64,000 bases of DNA, from assembly GCF_004664715.2 (NCBI RefSeq), contig NC_051075.1:37719958-37783957 (forward strand), given 5' to 3'. This document shows, one piece after another, positions 60,901 to 64,000 of the stretch; position 1 is the first letter of the stretch, and each line of letters begins with the position of its first letter. A program made the position numbers and the translations under genes. Under the pieces are notes generated by a model. That model was not told the origin of the DNA, did not search any database, and saw only the letters and a program-made list of their open reading frames with translations. Source of the stretch: Peromyscus leucopus. Taxonomy: Eukaryota > Chordata > Mammalia > Rodentia > Cricetidae.

Positions 60901-61533
60901 GGGTAGGGGTAGACGTTGGTCCCTCACTTGGGGTCTGTGGCTAGGTGGGAGCCCTCCCCCATGTTACCTCTAATGATGTTTTCCTTTGAACAACGCTGTG
61001 AGGGAATGGGTCCATAGCAATTCTTTGAGCCTTTGCAGTGAGGTGTGGTGAGAGGAAGTATGGATTCATTAGTATTTTCCATTAGTCATGACTGTTCTGG
61101 TCCTTAATTGTAGAACAGCCAACAGAGGACCTGGGGAGGAGGGATGTGGATCTATCTCTAGGGTCTGACTTGATGAGCGACTTCCCCAAGTTCCTTTCCC
61201 TTTTAGGAAAGTCAGACTAGGAGACCTGTGGCTGGGTATCACTGCCCTGGACTGTCTTCGCTTCTCTTGCAGCTCTACGAAATCGCACGCAGTGCCTACA
61301 GGAACAAAGACAGGGTCAAAATGGTTGTCTTCCCTCCAGGCTTCCACCACAACCTTCTCTGTAAAAGCCCCATGCTGCTGAGAAGTGTGAGGTGAGAACT
61401 CCTCTTGCTCACTGTGACTCAATTAGCCCTGCCGCAATGGGCGATCAGGGCAAGCCCCGAGTTATTCAGACCAAGTGTGAGCTGACCTATGTTCTCTTTC
61501 CGCAGAGACTTCCTGAGCCAGCAGTGGGCATGA
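33279..61533 (+). CDS. ABHD12B: ABHD12B, alpha/beta-hydrolase domain-containing protein 12B (whole gene, 13 coding exons)
   Basis: Joining 13 exons gives an intact frame of 1080 nt, 359 aa (human protein about 362 aa). All introns are GT-AG and every phase agrees. The fold carries an HG oxyanion motif (His143-Gly144 in VYLHGS), the nucleophile elbow GHSLG (Ser214), the acid in HGEDD (Asp300 or 301) and the base in GFHHN (His337), so a serine hydrolase is expected. The paralogue ABHD12 hydrolyses lysophosphatidylserine at membranes; the substrate of ABHD12B is not established, and I see no strong N-terminal membrane helix. The start ATG has G at -3 and +4, a strong Kozak context, and the N-terminus resembles human (MDA, WW near residue 23). 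PYGL follows tail to tail, the conserved mammalian arrangement. Confidence 0.96.
35816..36188 (-). mobile_element. Solo MaLR-type LTR (antisense), same family as 5257-5661
   Basis: On the minus strand it runs TGTCTGGGTTAGTTTTC to the GGACA end. On the plus strand the TTGACAAGAAAACTAACC and GAAAACACCACGACCAAAAG blocks match the reversed 3' LTR of the 3547-5661 element. No internal part. Confidence 0.72.
37646..37697. repeat. (TG)n microsatellite
   Basis: Uninterrupted GT tract of about 50 bp in intron 1 of ABHD12B. Confidence 0.97.
38300..38515 (+). repeat. Possible MIR relic
   Basis: TTCTGGGGTCAGGCAGACTTG and CTCATTTGCAAAGCAAGATG ATGGCAG resemble the MIR centre and end, with a poorly matching middle. 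Confidence 0.35.
38745..38862 (+). mobile_element. 3' part of a B2/B3-like SINE
   Basis: ACGGTACACATACATGCAAG, AAACACACATACACATAGAA and TAAAAATAAATATCC: the tail section of a B2/B3 with no clear head. Confidence 0.6.
39345..39535 (-). mobile_element. B3/B2 SINE (antisense)
   Basis: GTTTCTGCCTGCATGGATGTC, GTGAGGGTGTCAGATCTTGG, GGGGATTGAACCCAGGTCC and GCTGAGTCATCTCTCCAGCC. It ends about 80 bp before exon 2. Confidence 0.93.
39616..39743 (+). CDS. ABHD12B: ABHD12B exon 2 (residues 32-75)
   Basis: Preceded by TGTTTGGCAG and followed by gtgagta. It reads [10 protein letters not shown], then [12 protein letters not shown] and MMIYFNF, matching the human exon (the FPHSCS and LIYFNFF blocks). 128 nt, entering in phase 2 and leaving in phase 1. 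The frame is open upstream into the intron, which makes a spurious longer ORF. Confidence 0.95.
39919..40320. repeat. Imperfect TG/TATG-rich tract
   Basis: A pure TG core (39919-39953) passes into 360 bp of TGTATATG, TGTGTATG and TGCCTGAATGTTTG variants. Cys/Val- or His/Thr-rich frames on both strands are artefacts of it. It lies 176 bp after the exon 2 donor. Confidence 0.95.
40495..40692. repeat. (GAA)n and (GACAGA)n tract with a copy of a local repeat
   Basis: About 23 GAA triplets (40569-40639), then GAGACAGAGACAGA. The upstream 70 bp (ACTGAGCCATCACCTGAGCC, CTTCTTACCTGCATCAATTA) reappears in modified form at 41133-41265, on the other side of exon 3. The poly-Arg frame here is not a gene. 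Confidence 0.93.
40985..41087 (+). CDS. ABHD12B: ABHD12B exon 3 (residues 75-109)
   Basis: Preceded by CTGCTTTGCAG, followed by gtgagtg. Encodes [10 protein letters not shown], then [18 protein letters not shown], the first strands of the hydrolase fold. 103 nt, phase 1 in and 2 out. The closing Trp codon is split with exon 4. Confidence 0.96.
41133..41265. repeat. Second copy of the repeat flanking exon 3
   Basis: CTCTGAACCATCTAAGAAGG, GTCTTCTTACGTGCATCAAC, then GAAAGAAGAGAGATGGAGAC and a GACAGA/CACA tail: the same order as 40495-40692, but with a short purine tract. Confidence 0.65.
41270..42530. other. Intron 3, non-coding; possible L2 relic
   Basis: The stretch 41560-41880 (GTCTCACTTTGGTCATTTTC, AGGAAACCTTCCTATCCC, GAATAAACATTATGATTAC) recalls the L2 3' region in sense. 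The rest is unplaced. No exon was seen. Confidence 0.35.
42536..43851 (-). mobile_element. MaLR-type LTR (antisense) split by an L1 3' end
   Basis: Left half 42536-42738 (GTTGTGATAAACACCATGAC, AGGCAGGAACTGAAGCAG) and right half 43700-43851 (CAAGCCCACAGGCCAATCTG, GTGTCAAGTTAACAACC) are the two parts of the family seen whole at 35816-36188. The L1 sequence lies between them. Confidence 0.68.
42739..43699 (-). mobile_element. Rodent L1 (Lx-type) 3' region, antisense
   Basis: After a C/T-rich tract and an A-run (42886-42906) come GAGCAGGCCTCCCAGGGAT, ATCAACTGAACACAGCATAA, CATATCAAGGCTGAATGAGG, CCATAACATATATGCAGAGG and GATTGCTGCTTCAGTCTCTG. I recognise these as rodent L1 3' sequence in reverse. 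No ORF2 remains. Confidence 0.68.
44374..44493 (+). CDS. ABHD12B: ABHD12B exon 4 (residues 109-149)
   Basis: Preceded by CTTGCTCTTCAG, followed by gtcagca, a weaker donor than the others. Encodes [26 protein letters not shown] and [12 protein letters not shown]. The HG of VYLHGS contributes the oxyanion hole. 120 nt, phase 2 in and out. Nearly identical to human. Confidence 0.97.
44516..44646. repeat. (TCTA)n/(TCTG)n microsatellite
   Basis: TGTC, TACC and TATC tetramers, 23 bp after the exon 4 donor. This is unusually close to a splice site. Confidence 0.97.
44647..46700. other. Intron 4, non-coding
   Basis: Mostly unique sequence with no clear repeat. A G-rich stretch lies at 45650-45720 and a T8 run near 45890. 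Frames on both strands lack domains. Confidence 0.45.
46709..47045 (+). mobile_element. Two tandem B1 SINEs, the first with an expanded (GGT)n head
   Basis: First B1: a GGT tract at 46709-46752, then GCACACCTTTAATCCCAGCA, GTTTGAGGCTAACCTGG, CCTGTCTCGAAAAAC. Second: GGCCAGGCGTGGCAATACCC, CCTTTATTCCCAGCACTTGG, ending in a CAATAACAATAAC tail. They end about 120 bp before exon 5. Confidence 0.94.
47168..47198 (+). CDS. ABHD12B: ABHD12B exon 5 (micro-exon, residues 149-159)
   Basis: 31 nt, preceded by CCTCCTCCACAG and followed by gtaagtc. Encodes [11 protein letters not shown] (human RAASHRLKLVK). Phase 2 in, 0 out. Without it the frame would shift, so it must be included for a full-length product. 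Confidence 0.95.
47370..47788. repeat. Tandem array of GT/GA microsatellites with AAACATGGGAATA linkers
   Basis: About nine imperfect units, each with a (TG)n run then TAAACA(CA)TGGGAA and AACACTGGGAG or AACACCTCTGAG. One unit carries a long (GA)n (47429-47488) and the last a 63-bp (TG)n. Long His/Thr frames on the minus strand derive from it. Confidence 0.93.
48090..48216 (-). mobile_element. B1 SINE (antisense)
   Basis: TTTTTTTGAGGCAGGGTCTC, ACCCTGGCTGGCCTGAAAT, GAGATCTGCTTGCCTCTGCC and a decayed 5' head. Confidence 0.85.
48645..48785 (+). repeat. Probable MIR relic
   Basis: GGGGCTGGAATCTTGGTTCC, TAAGTAGCTGGAAGACTTAT and CTTCAGTTCATCTACAAAAT follow the MIR order with heavy decay. Confidence 0.45.
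49022..49115 (-). mobile_element. ID-like element (antisense)
   Basis: TCTCAGGGATCAAGCCCAGG, GCCTTGAGCATGCTAGGTG, CTCGACCTCGGAGCCACAC: reversed ID tRNA head. Confidence 0.7.
49320..49435 (-). mobile_element. ID-like element (antisense)
   Basis: An A/T tail, then GGGACTCAAACCAAGCACC, CACACTAGGCGCGTGCCTTG, GAGCGGGATCCTAGCCC. Confidence 0.65.
49537..49582 (+). CDS. ABHD12B: ABHD12B exon 6 (residues 160-175)
   Basis: 46 nt, preceded by ATTTGGCATGCAG and followed by gtacgtg. Encodes [16 protein letters not shown], the strand and loop that precede the nucleophile region in alpha/beta hydrolases. Phase 0 in, 1 out. Confidence 0.97.
49687..49816 (+). CDS. ABHD12B: ABHD12B exon 7 with nucleophile elbow (residues 175-218)
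   Basis: Preceded by TTGCTGCCAG, followed by gtaagtg. Encodes [17 protein letters not shown], then YEWTKARSG and [16 protein letters not shown] is the GxSxG elbow; Ser214 is the predicted nucleophile. 130 nt, phase 1 in, 2 out. Intron 6 is only 104 bp. Confidence 0.98.
50168..50309. repeat. ABHD12B: CpG-rich 39-bp minisatellite, 3.6 copies, abutting exon 8
   Basis: Units start at 50168, 50207, 50246 and 50285 with CTCGCCTGCCGTGTTTCACA followed by CGCACGCTGCCGGTGTGCA. Five CpGs occur per unit; the first unit has one change (CTGGTGTG). The last unit stops at 50309, leaving 16 bp (TGTCACTGTTTTTCAG) before exon 8. Each unit contains TTCAC, a branch-point-like yUnAy; in the last unit its A is 24 nt from the exon. 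Confidence 0.95.
50326..50363 (+). CDS. ABHD12B: ABHD12B exon 8 (micro-exon, residues 218-231)
   Basis: 38 nt, preceded by CTGTTTTTCAG and followed by gtaacgt. Encodes [13 protein letters not shown] (human VATNAAKVLEEKG), the helix behind the nucleophile. Phase 2 in, 1 out. The polypyrimidine tract is short, and the minisatellite occupies the branch-point zone. Confidence 0.95.
50565..50668 (+). mobile_element. Diverged B4/B1-like SINE
   Basis: TTAGCTGAGCATGGTAGCAC, a C-rich interruption, ATGCTCAGGAGGCTGAGGTA and GCAAGTCTTTGTCTCAGG. Confidence 0.65.
51089..51237. repeat. (TCTA)n-(TCCA)n microsatellite
   Basis: About 90 bp of TCTA, a TCATT interruption, more TCTA, then about 45 bp of TCCA. 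The Tyr/Leu/Ser/Ile frames are artefacts. Confidence 0.97.
51475..51545 (-). mobile_element. ID-like element (antisense)
   Basis: CTGTGCTGGGCATTAAATAT, GGCAAGTGCACCACCACTG, AGTTACAACCCGGTCT, after a poly(T) run. Confidence 0.6.
51875..52202 (-). mobile_element. B3/B2-type SINE (antisense), long form
   Basis: Starts in a (TG)n, then TAGGGGCCAGAGATTGATGC, TTCTCAATTGCTTTCTACC, GGGGATCTGAACTCAGATC and CCAAGCCATTTCCACAGCCCC. Confidence 0.8.
52395..52530. repeat. ACAT/ATAC-rich low-complexity tract
   Basis: Alternating ACATACA, CATGCATACA and ATATATAC motifs that end where the family A LTR begins. Confidence 0.85.
52532..53011. mobile_element. Solo LTR-like repeat, family A (best copy)
   Basis: 480 bp with TGTAGCAGGC...GCCACAACA ends. 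Shares ATTGGCTGTTCAGCTGTTTA, GACCAATCAGGTGCCTTAGG, AACACATCTTTCATAATTAA and AAATGCAACACACC with 265-652 and 30332-30857. No internal region. Confidence 0.75.
53195..53525 (+). mobile_element. 3' part of a B1, a B3/B4-like fragment, and a (TA)n(GA)n(G)n tract
   Basis: 53195-53330: TGAGTTCGAGGCCAGCCTGG and CACAAAGCTACACCTGTC with a CAACAACAA tail. 53336-53450: GAGCTGGAGTGGTGCCTCAG and TGCCACGCTCGCTTTGG. 53455-53525: TA, then GA, then G9. Confidence 0.78.
53526..53617 (-). mobile_element. B1 3' half (antisense)
   Basis: CTCACTCTGTAAACCAAGCT, ATCGCCTGCCTCTGCCTCC, AGGTGCTGGGATGAAAGGTG. It joins directly to the tandem duplication at 53618. Confidence 0.7.
53618..53697. repeat. Perfect 40-bp tandem duplication
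   Basis: Two identical 40-bp units (53618-53657, 53658-53697) starting CCCACCGTGTGGCACACC and ending CACTGGGGAAG. They form the head of a B4/B1-like SINE that continues to about 53800. Identity implies a recent event. Confidence 0.97.
53903..53952. repeat. (AC)n microsatellite
   Basis: Uninterrupted AC tract, about 50 bp, 196 bp before exon 9. Confidence 0.97.
54149..54228 (+). CDS. ABHD12B: ABHD12B exon 9 (residues 231-257)
   Basis: Preceded by TTTTATTTTCTAG, followed by gtgggtc. Encodes [18 protein letters not shown] and SINYPLLK, almost identical to human. It holds the strand and cap-side loop after the nucleophile. 80 nt, phase 1 in, 0 out. Confidence 0.97.
54305..54432 (-). mobile_element. 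B1 SINE (antisense)
   Basis: TTTTTCGAGACATGGTTCTC, GTTTTGGAGCCTGTCCTGGA, GCCTCCCGAGTGCTGGGATT, AAAGGCGTGTGCCACCACCG. The TGGAGCCTGTCCTGGA form is one reason to suspect a cricetid. An internal deletion removes the middle. Confidence 0.9.
54880..55025 (-). mobile_element. Diverged B1-like SINE (antisense)
   Basis: GAGCTAGGTTTCCTTTCACA, CTCAGACTGTACTTGAACTC and TTCTGGAATTACAGCGAGAG keep the reversed B1 order with many changes. Confidence 0.5.
55612..55657. repeat. (TG)n microsatellite
   Basis: TG tract of about 40 bp in intron 9, after GTGTGCATGCATG. Confidence 0.97.
56788..56972 (+). mobile_element. B3-type SINE ending in (AC)n
   Basis: GGGCTGGCGAGATTGTTCAC, GTAAAGGCACATGCTGCC, AAGCCTGATGACCTGCGTTT, GATCCCCAGAATCCACATG, then an AC tract from 56934. 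Confidence 0.85.
57000..57105 (+). mobile_element. Diverged B4-like SINE
   Basis: TGTGTACCTATAACATAAGC, GTTGAGGCAGGAAGATCATA, GTTTAAAACCGGCCAGGCA. Confidence 0.6.
57640..57950 (+). mobile_element. Rodent L1 (Lx-type) 3' end with TA microsatellites
   Basis: TA tracts at 57645-57673 and 57875-57940 flank AAAAAAGAGGCCATGAATTT, GAGAGTGGGAGGGTGGGTTT and GTTTTAATTAAATTACAATC, the terminal section of rodent L1 3' UTRs. Strongly 5' truncated, no coding sequence. Confidence 0.7.
58100..58265 (+). repeat. Possible ancient mammalian repeat
   Basis: GCAGGGCCTCAAAGGCCAAG, GGAGGGTGCCAGGCTG, GGATCTGATTTCACAGGGGA recall a widespread old repeat ('agggccttgtaggccatggtaaggagtttgg') whose family I cannot name with confidence. 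Confidence 0.35.
59090..59172 (+). CDS. ABHD12B: ABHD12B exon 10 (residues 258-285)
   Basis: Preceded by TTTTTTTTTAAATAG, followed by gtaagca. Encodes [19 protein letters not shown] and KIVFPSDEN. The first half differs from human more than any other hydrolase exon, consistent with a cap or lid segment. 83 nt, phase 0 in, 2 out. Confidence 0.95.
59765..60068 (-). mobile_element. Two B1 copies in the same orientation (antisense), cricetid-like type
   Basis: 59765-59850 is a partial copy (GTGTAGCTTTGGAGCCTGTC, GACCAGGCTGGCCTCACACT). 59925-60068 is full: GAGACAGGGTTTCTCTGTGT, AGCTTTGGAGCCTGTCATAG, CCTCGAACTCACAGAGATCC, ATTAAAGGTGTGCTCTAACA. Confidence 0.94.
60105..60290 (-). mobile_element. B3/B2 SINE (antisense)
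   Basis: AAAGATTTAGTCTTATGTGTG, GAGGCCAGAAGAGGGCGTCC, GATCCCCTGGGGCTGGAGTT and TTATCCACTGGGCTATTATC. Confidence 0.88.
60661..60739 (+). CDS. ABHD12B: ABHD12B exon 11 with catalytic Asp (residues 285-311)
   Basis: Preceded by CATCGGCTCCTAG, followed by gtagccc, a weak donor. Encodes [20 protein letters not shown] and LEYGQQ. Asp300 or Asp301 of HGEDD is the predicted triad acid; alignment with other hydrolases favours 301. 79 nt, phase 2 in, 0 out. Confidence 0.97.
61273..61391 (+). CDS. ABHD12B: ABHD12B exon 12 with catalytic His (residues 312-351)
   Basis: Preceded by CTTCTCTTGCAG, followed by gtgagaa. Encodes [29 protein letters not shown] and [11 protein letters not shown]. His337 in GFHHN matches the His of human GFQHN, the triad base. 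119 nt, phase 0 in, 2 out. Confidence 0.97.
61506..61533 (+). CDS. ABHD12B: ABHD12B exon 13, C-terminus and stop
   Basis: Preceded by CTCTTTCCGCAG. Encodes RDFLSQQWA then TGA at 61531-61533. Intron 12 is only 114 bp. The human end is similar (RDFLSKQW), which fixes the stop. Confidence 0.95.
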
Positions 61534-61690
61534 GGGCCAGGAGGAGCGGAAATCTCCAGAAGATGTGGTACACATGGCACCTGAGCTGTGTGGCTCCTTT
61601 ATGCAAAATTGCAGTGGGGCTACTTGGATGAACGGATGCCCTCGATACTTCCACCTGCCCTTTGAATAAAGAGAGCTGCACGGAATGGTC
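61534..61690 (+). terminator. ABHD12B: ABHD12B 3' UTR and poly(A) signal
   Basis: AATAAA at 61665-61670 in CTTTGAATAAAGAGAGCTGC. The downstream TGGTCTTTGGCTCATGGTCG is GU-rich in RNA, as expected for cleavage near 61685. The 3' UTR would be about 150 nt. Confidence 0.8.
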
Positions 61691-62164
61691 TTTGGCTCAT
61701 GGTCGTCTGACTTGCGAATCATGCCAAGCCCTCGATGTGGAGAATCAGAATGCAATGTGATCTGATCTCGTCTATAAATGTCCACTTATGAAACCTGCTG
61801 GGGATATTTGTGAGTAAGGTGGCTGCTGGTGGATGAACGTTGGTGTCTGCTGAGACGGGATGAGAGGGTACCATTCAGGAACCAGAGAGTGCTTCTCAGC
61901 AGACTCTGAACCTGGGAGCCTCTTGAACGTGGACTTCTCTCACCTTCAGAGCTGTGAGACTAAATTTACGCTGTTTGTAGGTTCTCTAGATTAGCACATT
62001 CGGTTATGACTGTGTGAGGGGACCGAGATAGCAGCCTGGAGCTTGAACTCCGACAGTAGTGAAAACATTTTACCTTAGTCCCTTTACATGGCATTAAGCA
62101 GTTCCAAATAGTTTTCCGGCTCTGTGATTACTTTTGAGGAAAGTAATCCTAGCACGCCACTGAC
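61691..62164. other. Intergenic spacer between convergent genes
   Basis: About 475 bp between the likely cleavage sites of ABHD12B and PYGL. No repeat was recognised. Confidence 0.7.
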
Positions 62165-62335
62165 CGACAACGGGAAGTTGACATTTTATTTTTAGCTCTA
62201 ATACAGCCATACATTTTCCTTTCCCATTCCCAGAGACACTTAACTAATTATTCAATAACAAAACAGAATCAACGAAGCTATAAAAATATTCAAGTTCAAT
62301 AAGAAGTCATTCACTTTTGAGAGACACGTCACTGT
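62165..62335 (-). terminator. PYGL: PYGL 3' UTR and poly(A) signal
   Basis: On the minus strand AATAAA lies at 62190-62185 (TTTATT on +), about 146 nt after the PYGL stop. The 3' UTR is AT-rich and short. Confidence 0.75.
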
Positions 62336-62503
62336 TCACTCCCCATTGATCCCCCTGCTAGACTCGTTGGACAGGGAAATCTTCAGATCCGAAGGTTCCA
62401 TGTTCCAGATGTCCTTGGCGTATTCCTTGATGGTGCGATCACTGGAGAATTTCCCCGAGGCAGCTATGTTTTTGAGCACCATTGTGTTCCAGGCTTTTTG
62501 ATT
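62336..62503 (-). CDS. PYGL: PYGL last coding exon (liver glycogen phosphorylase C-terminus)
   Basis: Minus strand: acceptor CATTCACAG at 62504 onwards, then 55 codons and TGA (62338-62336). It reads [33 protein letters not shown] and [16 protein letters not shown]. This is the PYGL C-terminus; human reads [10 protein letters not shown] and [13 protein letters not shown]. The enzyme releases glucose-1-phosphate from glycogen in liver, using pyridoxal phosphate; this end segment is outside the active site. The last residues (SSRGINGE) are one longer than human and lineage-specific. The frame stays open upstream into the intron (to an ATG at 62584), which is not coding. The other exons lie beyond 64000. 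Confidence 0.97.
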   Translation of the reverse strand, partial: NQKAWNTMVLKNIAASGKFSSDRTIKEYAKDIWNMEPSDLKISLSNESSRGINGE

Positions 62504-62727
62504 CTGTGAATGACATGAACACATCCAGTCCAGGGCCTGTGTGCCTGGCAAGCTTTGACAAACGTCAGGCCTAACACACTTCACAGAGGAAACGACAGGG
62601 ACAAACCAGAACGATTTGTAGATGCATTGGCTCTGCTGACAGCCAGCTAGAGCAGACTACGCTTTCTTCATATTCAGGGTATATATTTCTCTTAGGGATG
62701 AAAAAGTATTTTTTACTTTAAGGGAAA

Positions 62728-63015
62728 CCATGGGCATGGCATGGTGGTAGACGCTTGTCATCCCAGCCTTTGAGAGGCTAAGGCAAGAAGGTATCAAGTT
62801 CAAACCCAGCCTGGGCTACACAGAGAGACTCTATCTCCCAAGAGAGAGCGAGGAAGAGAGTGAGGGAGGGCGAGGAAGCAAGCAAGTGAGTGACAACAAT
62901 AGTATGAGCATGTGGAGGGGTGTGTGTGAGGGACAGGGAGAGGGAAGGGGGACAGAAAGGGGGTGAGGGACAGAGATGAGGGAGAAAGAGAGGAGAGGGA
63001 GAGAGGGAGAGAGAA
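62728..63015 (+). mobile_element. B4/B1-like SINE followed by a (GA)-rich tract
   Basis: GGGCATGGCATGGTGGTAG, CTTGTCATCCCAGCCTTTGA, CAGCCTGGGCTACACAGAGA, then GAGAGAG, GAGGGA and AGAGGGAGAGA repeats to 63015. Confidence 0.8.
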
Positions 63016-63107
63016 TGAAAATCTGTGGATGGGAATTCTCTAATTGGTAATCCAGCTAGGGTTTCAGTGTTTTAGCATGTAAGCCATATTTTCCATGCAT
63101 TATTACT

Positions 63108-63318
63108 AGGATGGAGAGATGGCTTAGTGGTTAAGAGCACCTATTACTCTTTTCGAGGACCTGAGTTCAATTCCTAGCACCCCTACTGAGTAGCTCAACA
63201 CTGACTCTAACTCCAGCTCCAAGGGATCTAATTACCTCTCCTGGTCCCCATGGGCACCTGCATACCCTTGATATCTACTCACCTAGACACATATAAATAA
63301 AACAAAAATAAATGGAAT
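63108..63318 (+). mobile_element. B2/B3 SINE
   Basis: GGATGGAGAGATGGCTTAGT, GGTTAAGAGCACCTATTACT, CCTGAGTTCAATTCCTAGCA, ACTCTAACTCCAGCTCCAAG, ending ACATATAAATAAAAC. Confidence 0.93.
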
Positions 63319-63405
63319 AACCTCTCTTCTTCCTAGAGGGGGAGAAAGGGACTAATATTCATTATCCATGAGAGGACGTTTAAAGAGGTTTAACCTACTG
63401 CAGGG

Positions 63406-63722
63406 GATGTCTTTCTGTATGCTGTGAATGTGTTGCTCTGATTGATTAATAAATAAAACGCTGATTGGCCAGTAGCCAGGCAGGAAGTATAGTATAGGCA
63501 GGATAAGGAGAGAGGAGAATGCTGGGAAGTGGAAGGCTGAGTCAGGACACGCTGCCAGCCGCCGCCACCATGAGAAGCAAGATGTAAAGTACCGGTAAGC
63601 CACAAGCCATGTGACAACTTACAGATGAATAGAAATGGGTTAATTTTATAAGTTTATAAGTAATATAAGTCTCTGTGTGTTTACTTGGGTCTGAGCGGTG
63701 CAGGATCCGGGTGGACACAGGA
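63406..63722. mobile_element. Family B LTR, opposite orientation to 2078-2421
   Basis: GTTGCTCTGATTGATTAATA, GCTGATTGGCCAGTAGCCAG, GGTAAGCCACAAGCCATGTG, AATAGAAATGGGTTAATTTT, CTCTGTGTGTTTACTTGGGTC. This is the reverse complement order of 2078-2421 and the same order as the outer element at 30246-31114. Confidence 0.7.
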
Positions 63723-64000
63723 ATACATTGGCCACAACCTATGACTCAAAAAGTTTGGAAAATAGTGACGGTGAGCTAACAGCGTGTGGCAAGCTTGGCT
63801 GGCCCACTTAGCTTCCCTTGTTCTTTTTGAAGGCCTATGCCTCAGCAGGCTTGTTCTGAATCCCCACAGCTCCACTGGGGTTTCAAAACAGGGTGAACTA
63901 AGGTTTCATTCTCAGTCGGAAATATTTCAAAATTTTACATTTTTGTAAAAGAATATAAAAATATATTTGATTTACAGCTTCTTCATTTTTTTTTTTAGAG
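63723..64000. other. End of window, nothing recognised
   Basis: Unique-looking sequence ending in AT-rich DNA with a poly(T) run at 63988. Confidence 0.5.

Larger units (their letters stand above)
62504..64000 (-). other. PYGL: PYGL last intron (partial)
   Basis: It holds a B4-like SINE (62728), a purine-rich GA tract (62840-63015), a B2 SINE (63108) and a family B LTR (63406). No further PYGL exon was recognised on the minus strand before the window ends. Confidence 0.8.

Noticed and set aside
62336..62584. PYGL frame starting at the ATG at 62584
   Set aside because: Similarity to PYGL begins only at 62503, right after a CATTCACAG acceptor. The upstream codons are intronic.
1..64000. A previously undescribed biological system
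   Set aside because: Nothing beyond two known vertebrate genes and repeat DNA is supported by the sequence. Unusual items are structural and are listed separately as findings.

Overview
This is a stretch of mammalian nuclear DNA from a muroid rodent, most likely a cricetid (hamster, vole or deer-mouse type). The evidence is dense B1, B2/B3, B4 and ID SINEs, ERVL-MaLR and other rodent LTRs, rodent L1 3' ends, and many long (TG)n, (TCTA)n and (GAA)n microsatellites. Several B1 copies carry the 'gtagctttggagcctgtcct' variant, which I associate with cricetids; the species cannot be named from this window. Almost all open frames are chance or microsatellite frames.

There are two real protein-coding genes. 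ABHD12B, a serine hydrolase of the alpha/beta-hydrolase fold, lies complete on the + strand. Its 13 coding exons run from the ATG at 33279 to the TGA at 61531-61533. All introns are GT-AG, phases agree throughout, and the product is 359 aa. The nucleophile elbow GHSLG (Ser214), the acid in HGEDD (Asp300/301) and the His in GFHHN (His337) are all present. PYGL (liver glycogen phosphorylase) enters from the right on the - strand; only its last coding exon is inside (62336-62503). The two genes are tail to tail, as in human and mouse, with 802 bp between stop codons and 514 bp between poly(A) signals.

Layout: 1-33 kb is gene-free upstream DNA. It holds LTR fragments (265, 2078, 12741, 30246-31114, 31885), a non-autonomous MaLR element with both LTRs (3547-5661), a 25-bp minisatellite inside a second MaLR (8827-9345), a second minisatellite (23590-24180), MIR relics, many SINEs, and two repeat-poor blocks (6440-8040 and 20460-21400) that could be conserved regulatory DNA. 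From 33.1 to 61.7 kb lies ABHD12B, with a TATA-less, GC-box promoter and repeat-filled introns. From 62.2 kb to the end is the 3' end of PYGL and its last intron.

I found no undescribed biological system and do not claim one. The observations most worth following are: a CpG-rich 39-bp minisatellite that ends 16 bp before exon 8 of ABHD12B and probably supplies its branch point; nested and split transposons that give relative insertion ages; and a degraded tRNA-Arg-like sequence. Repeat family names rest on remembered consensus features and need a RepeatMasker run.
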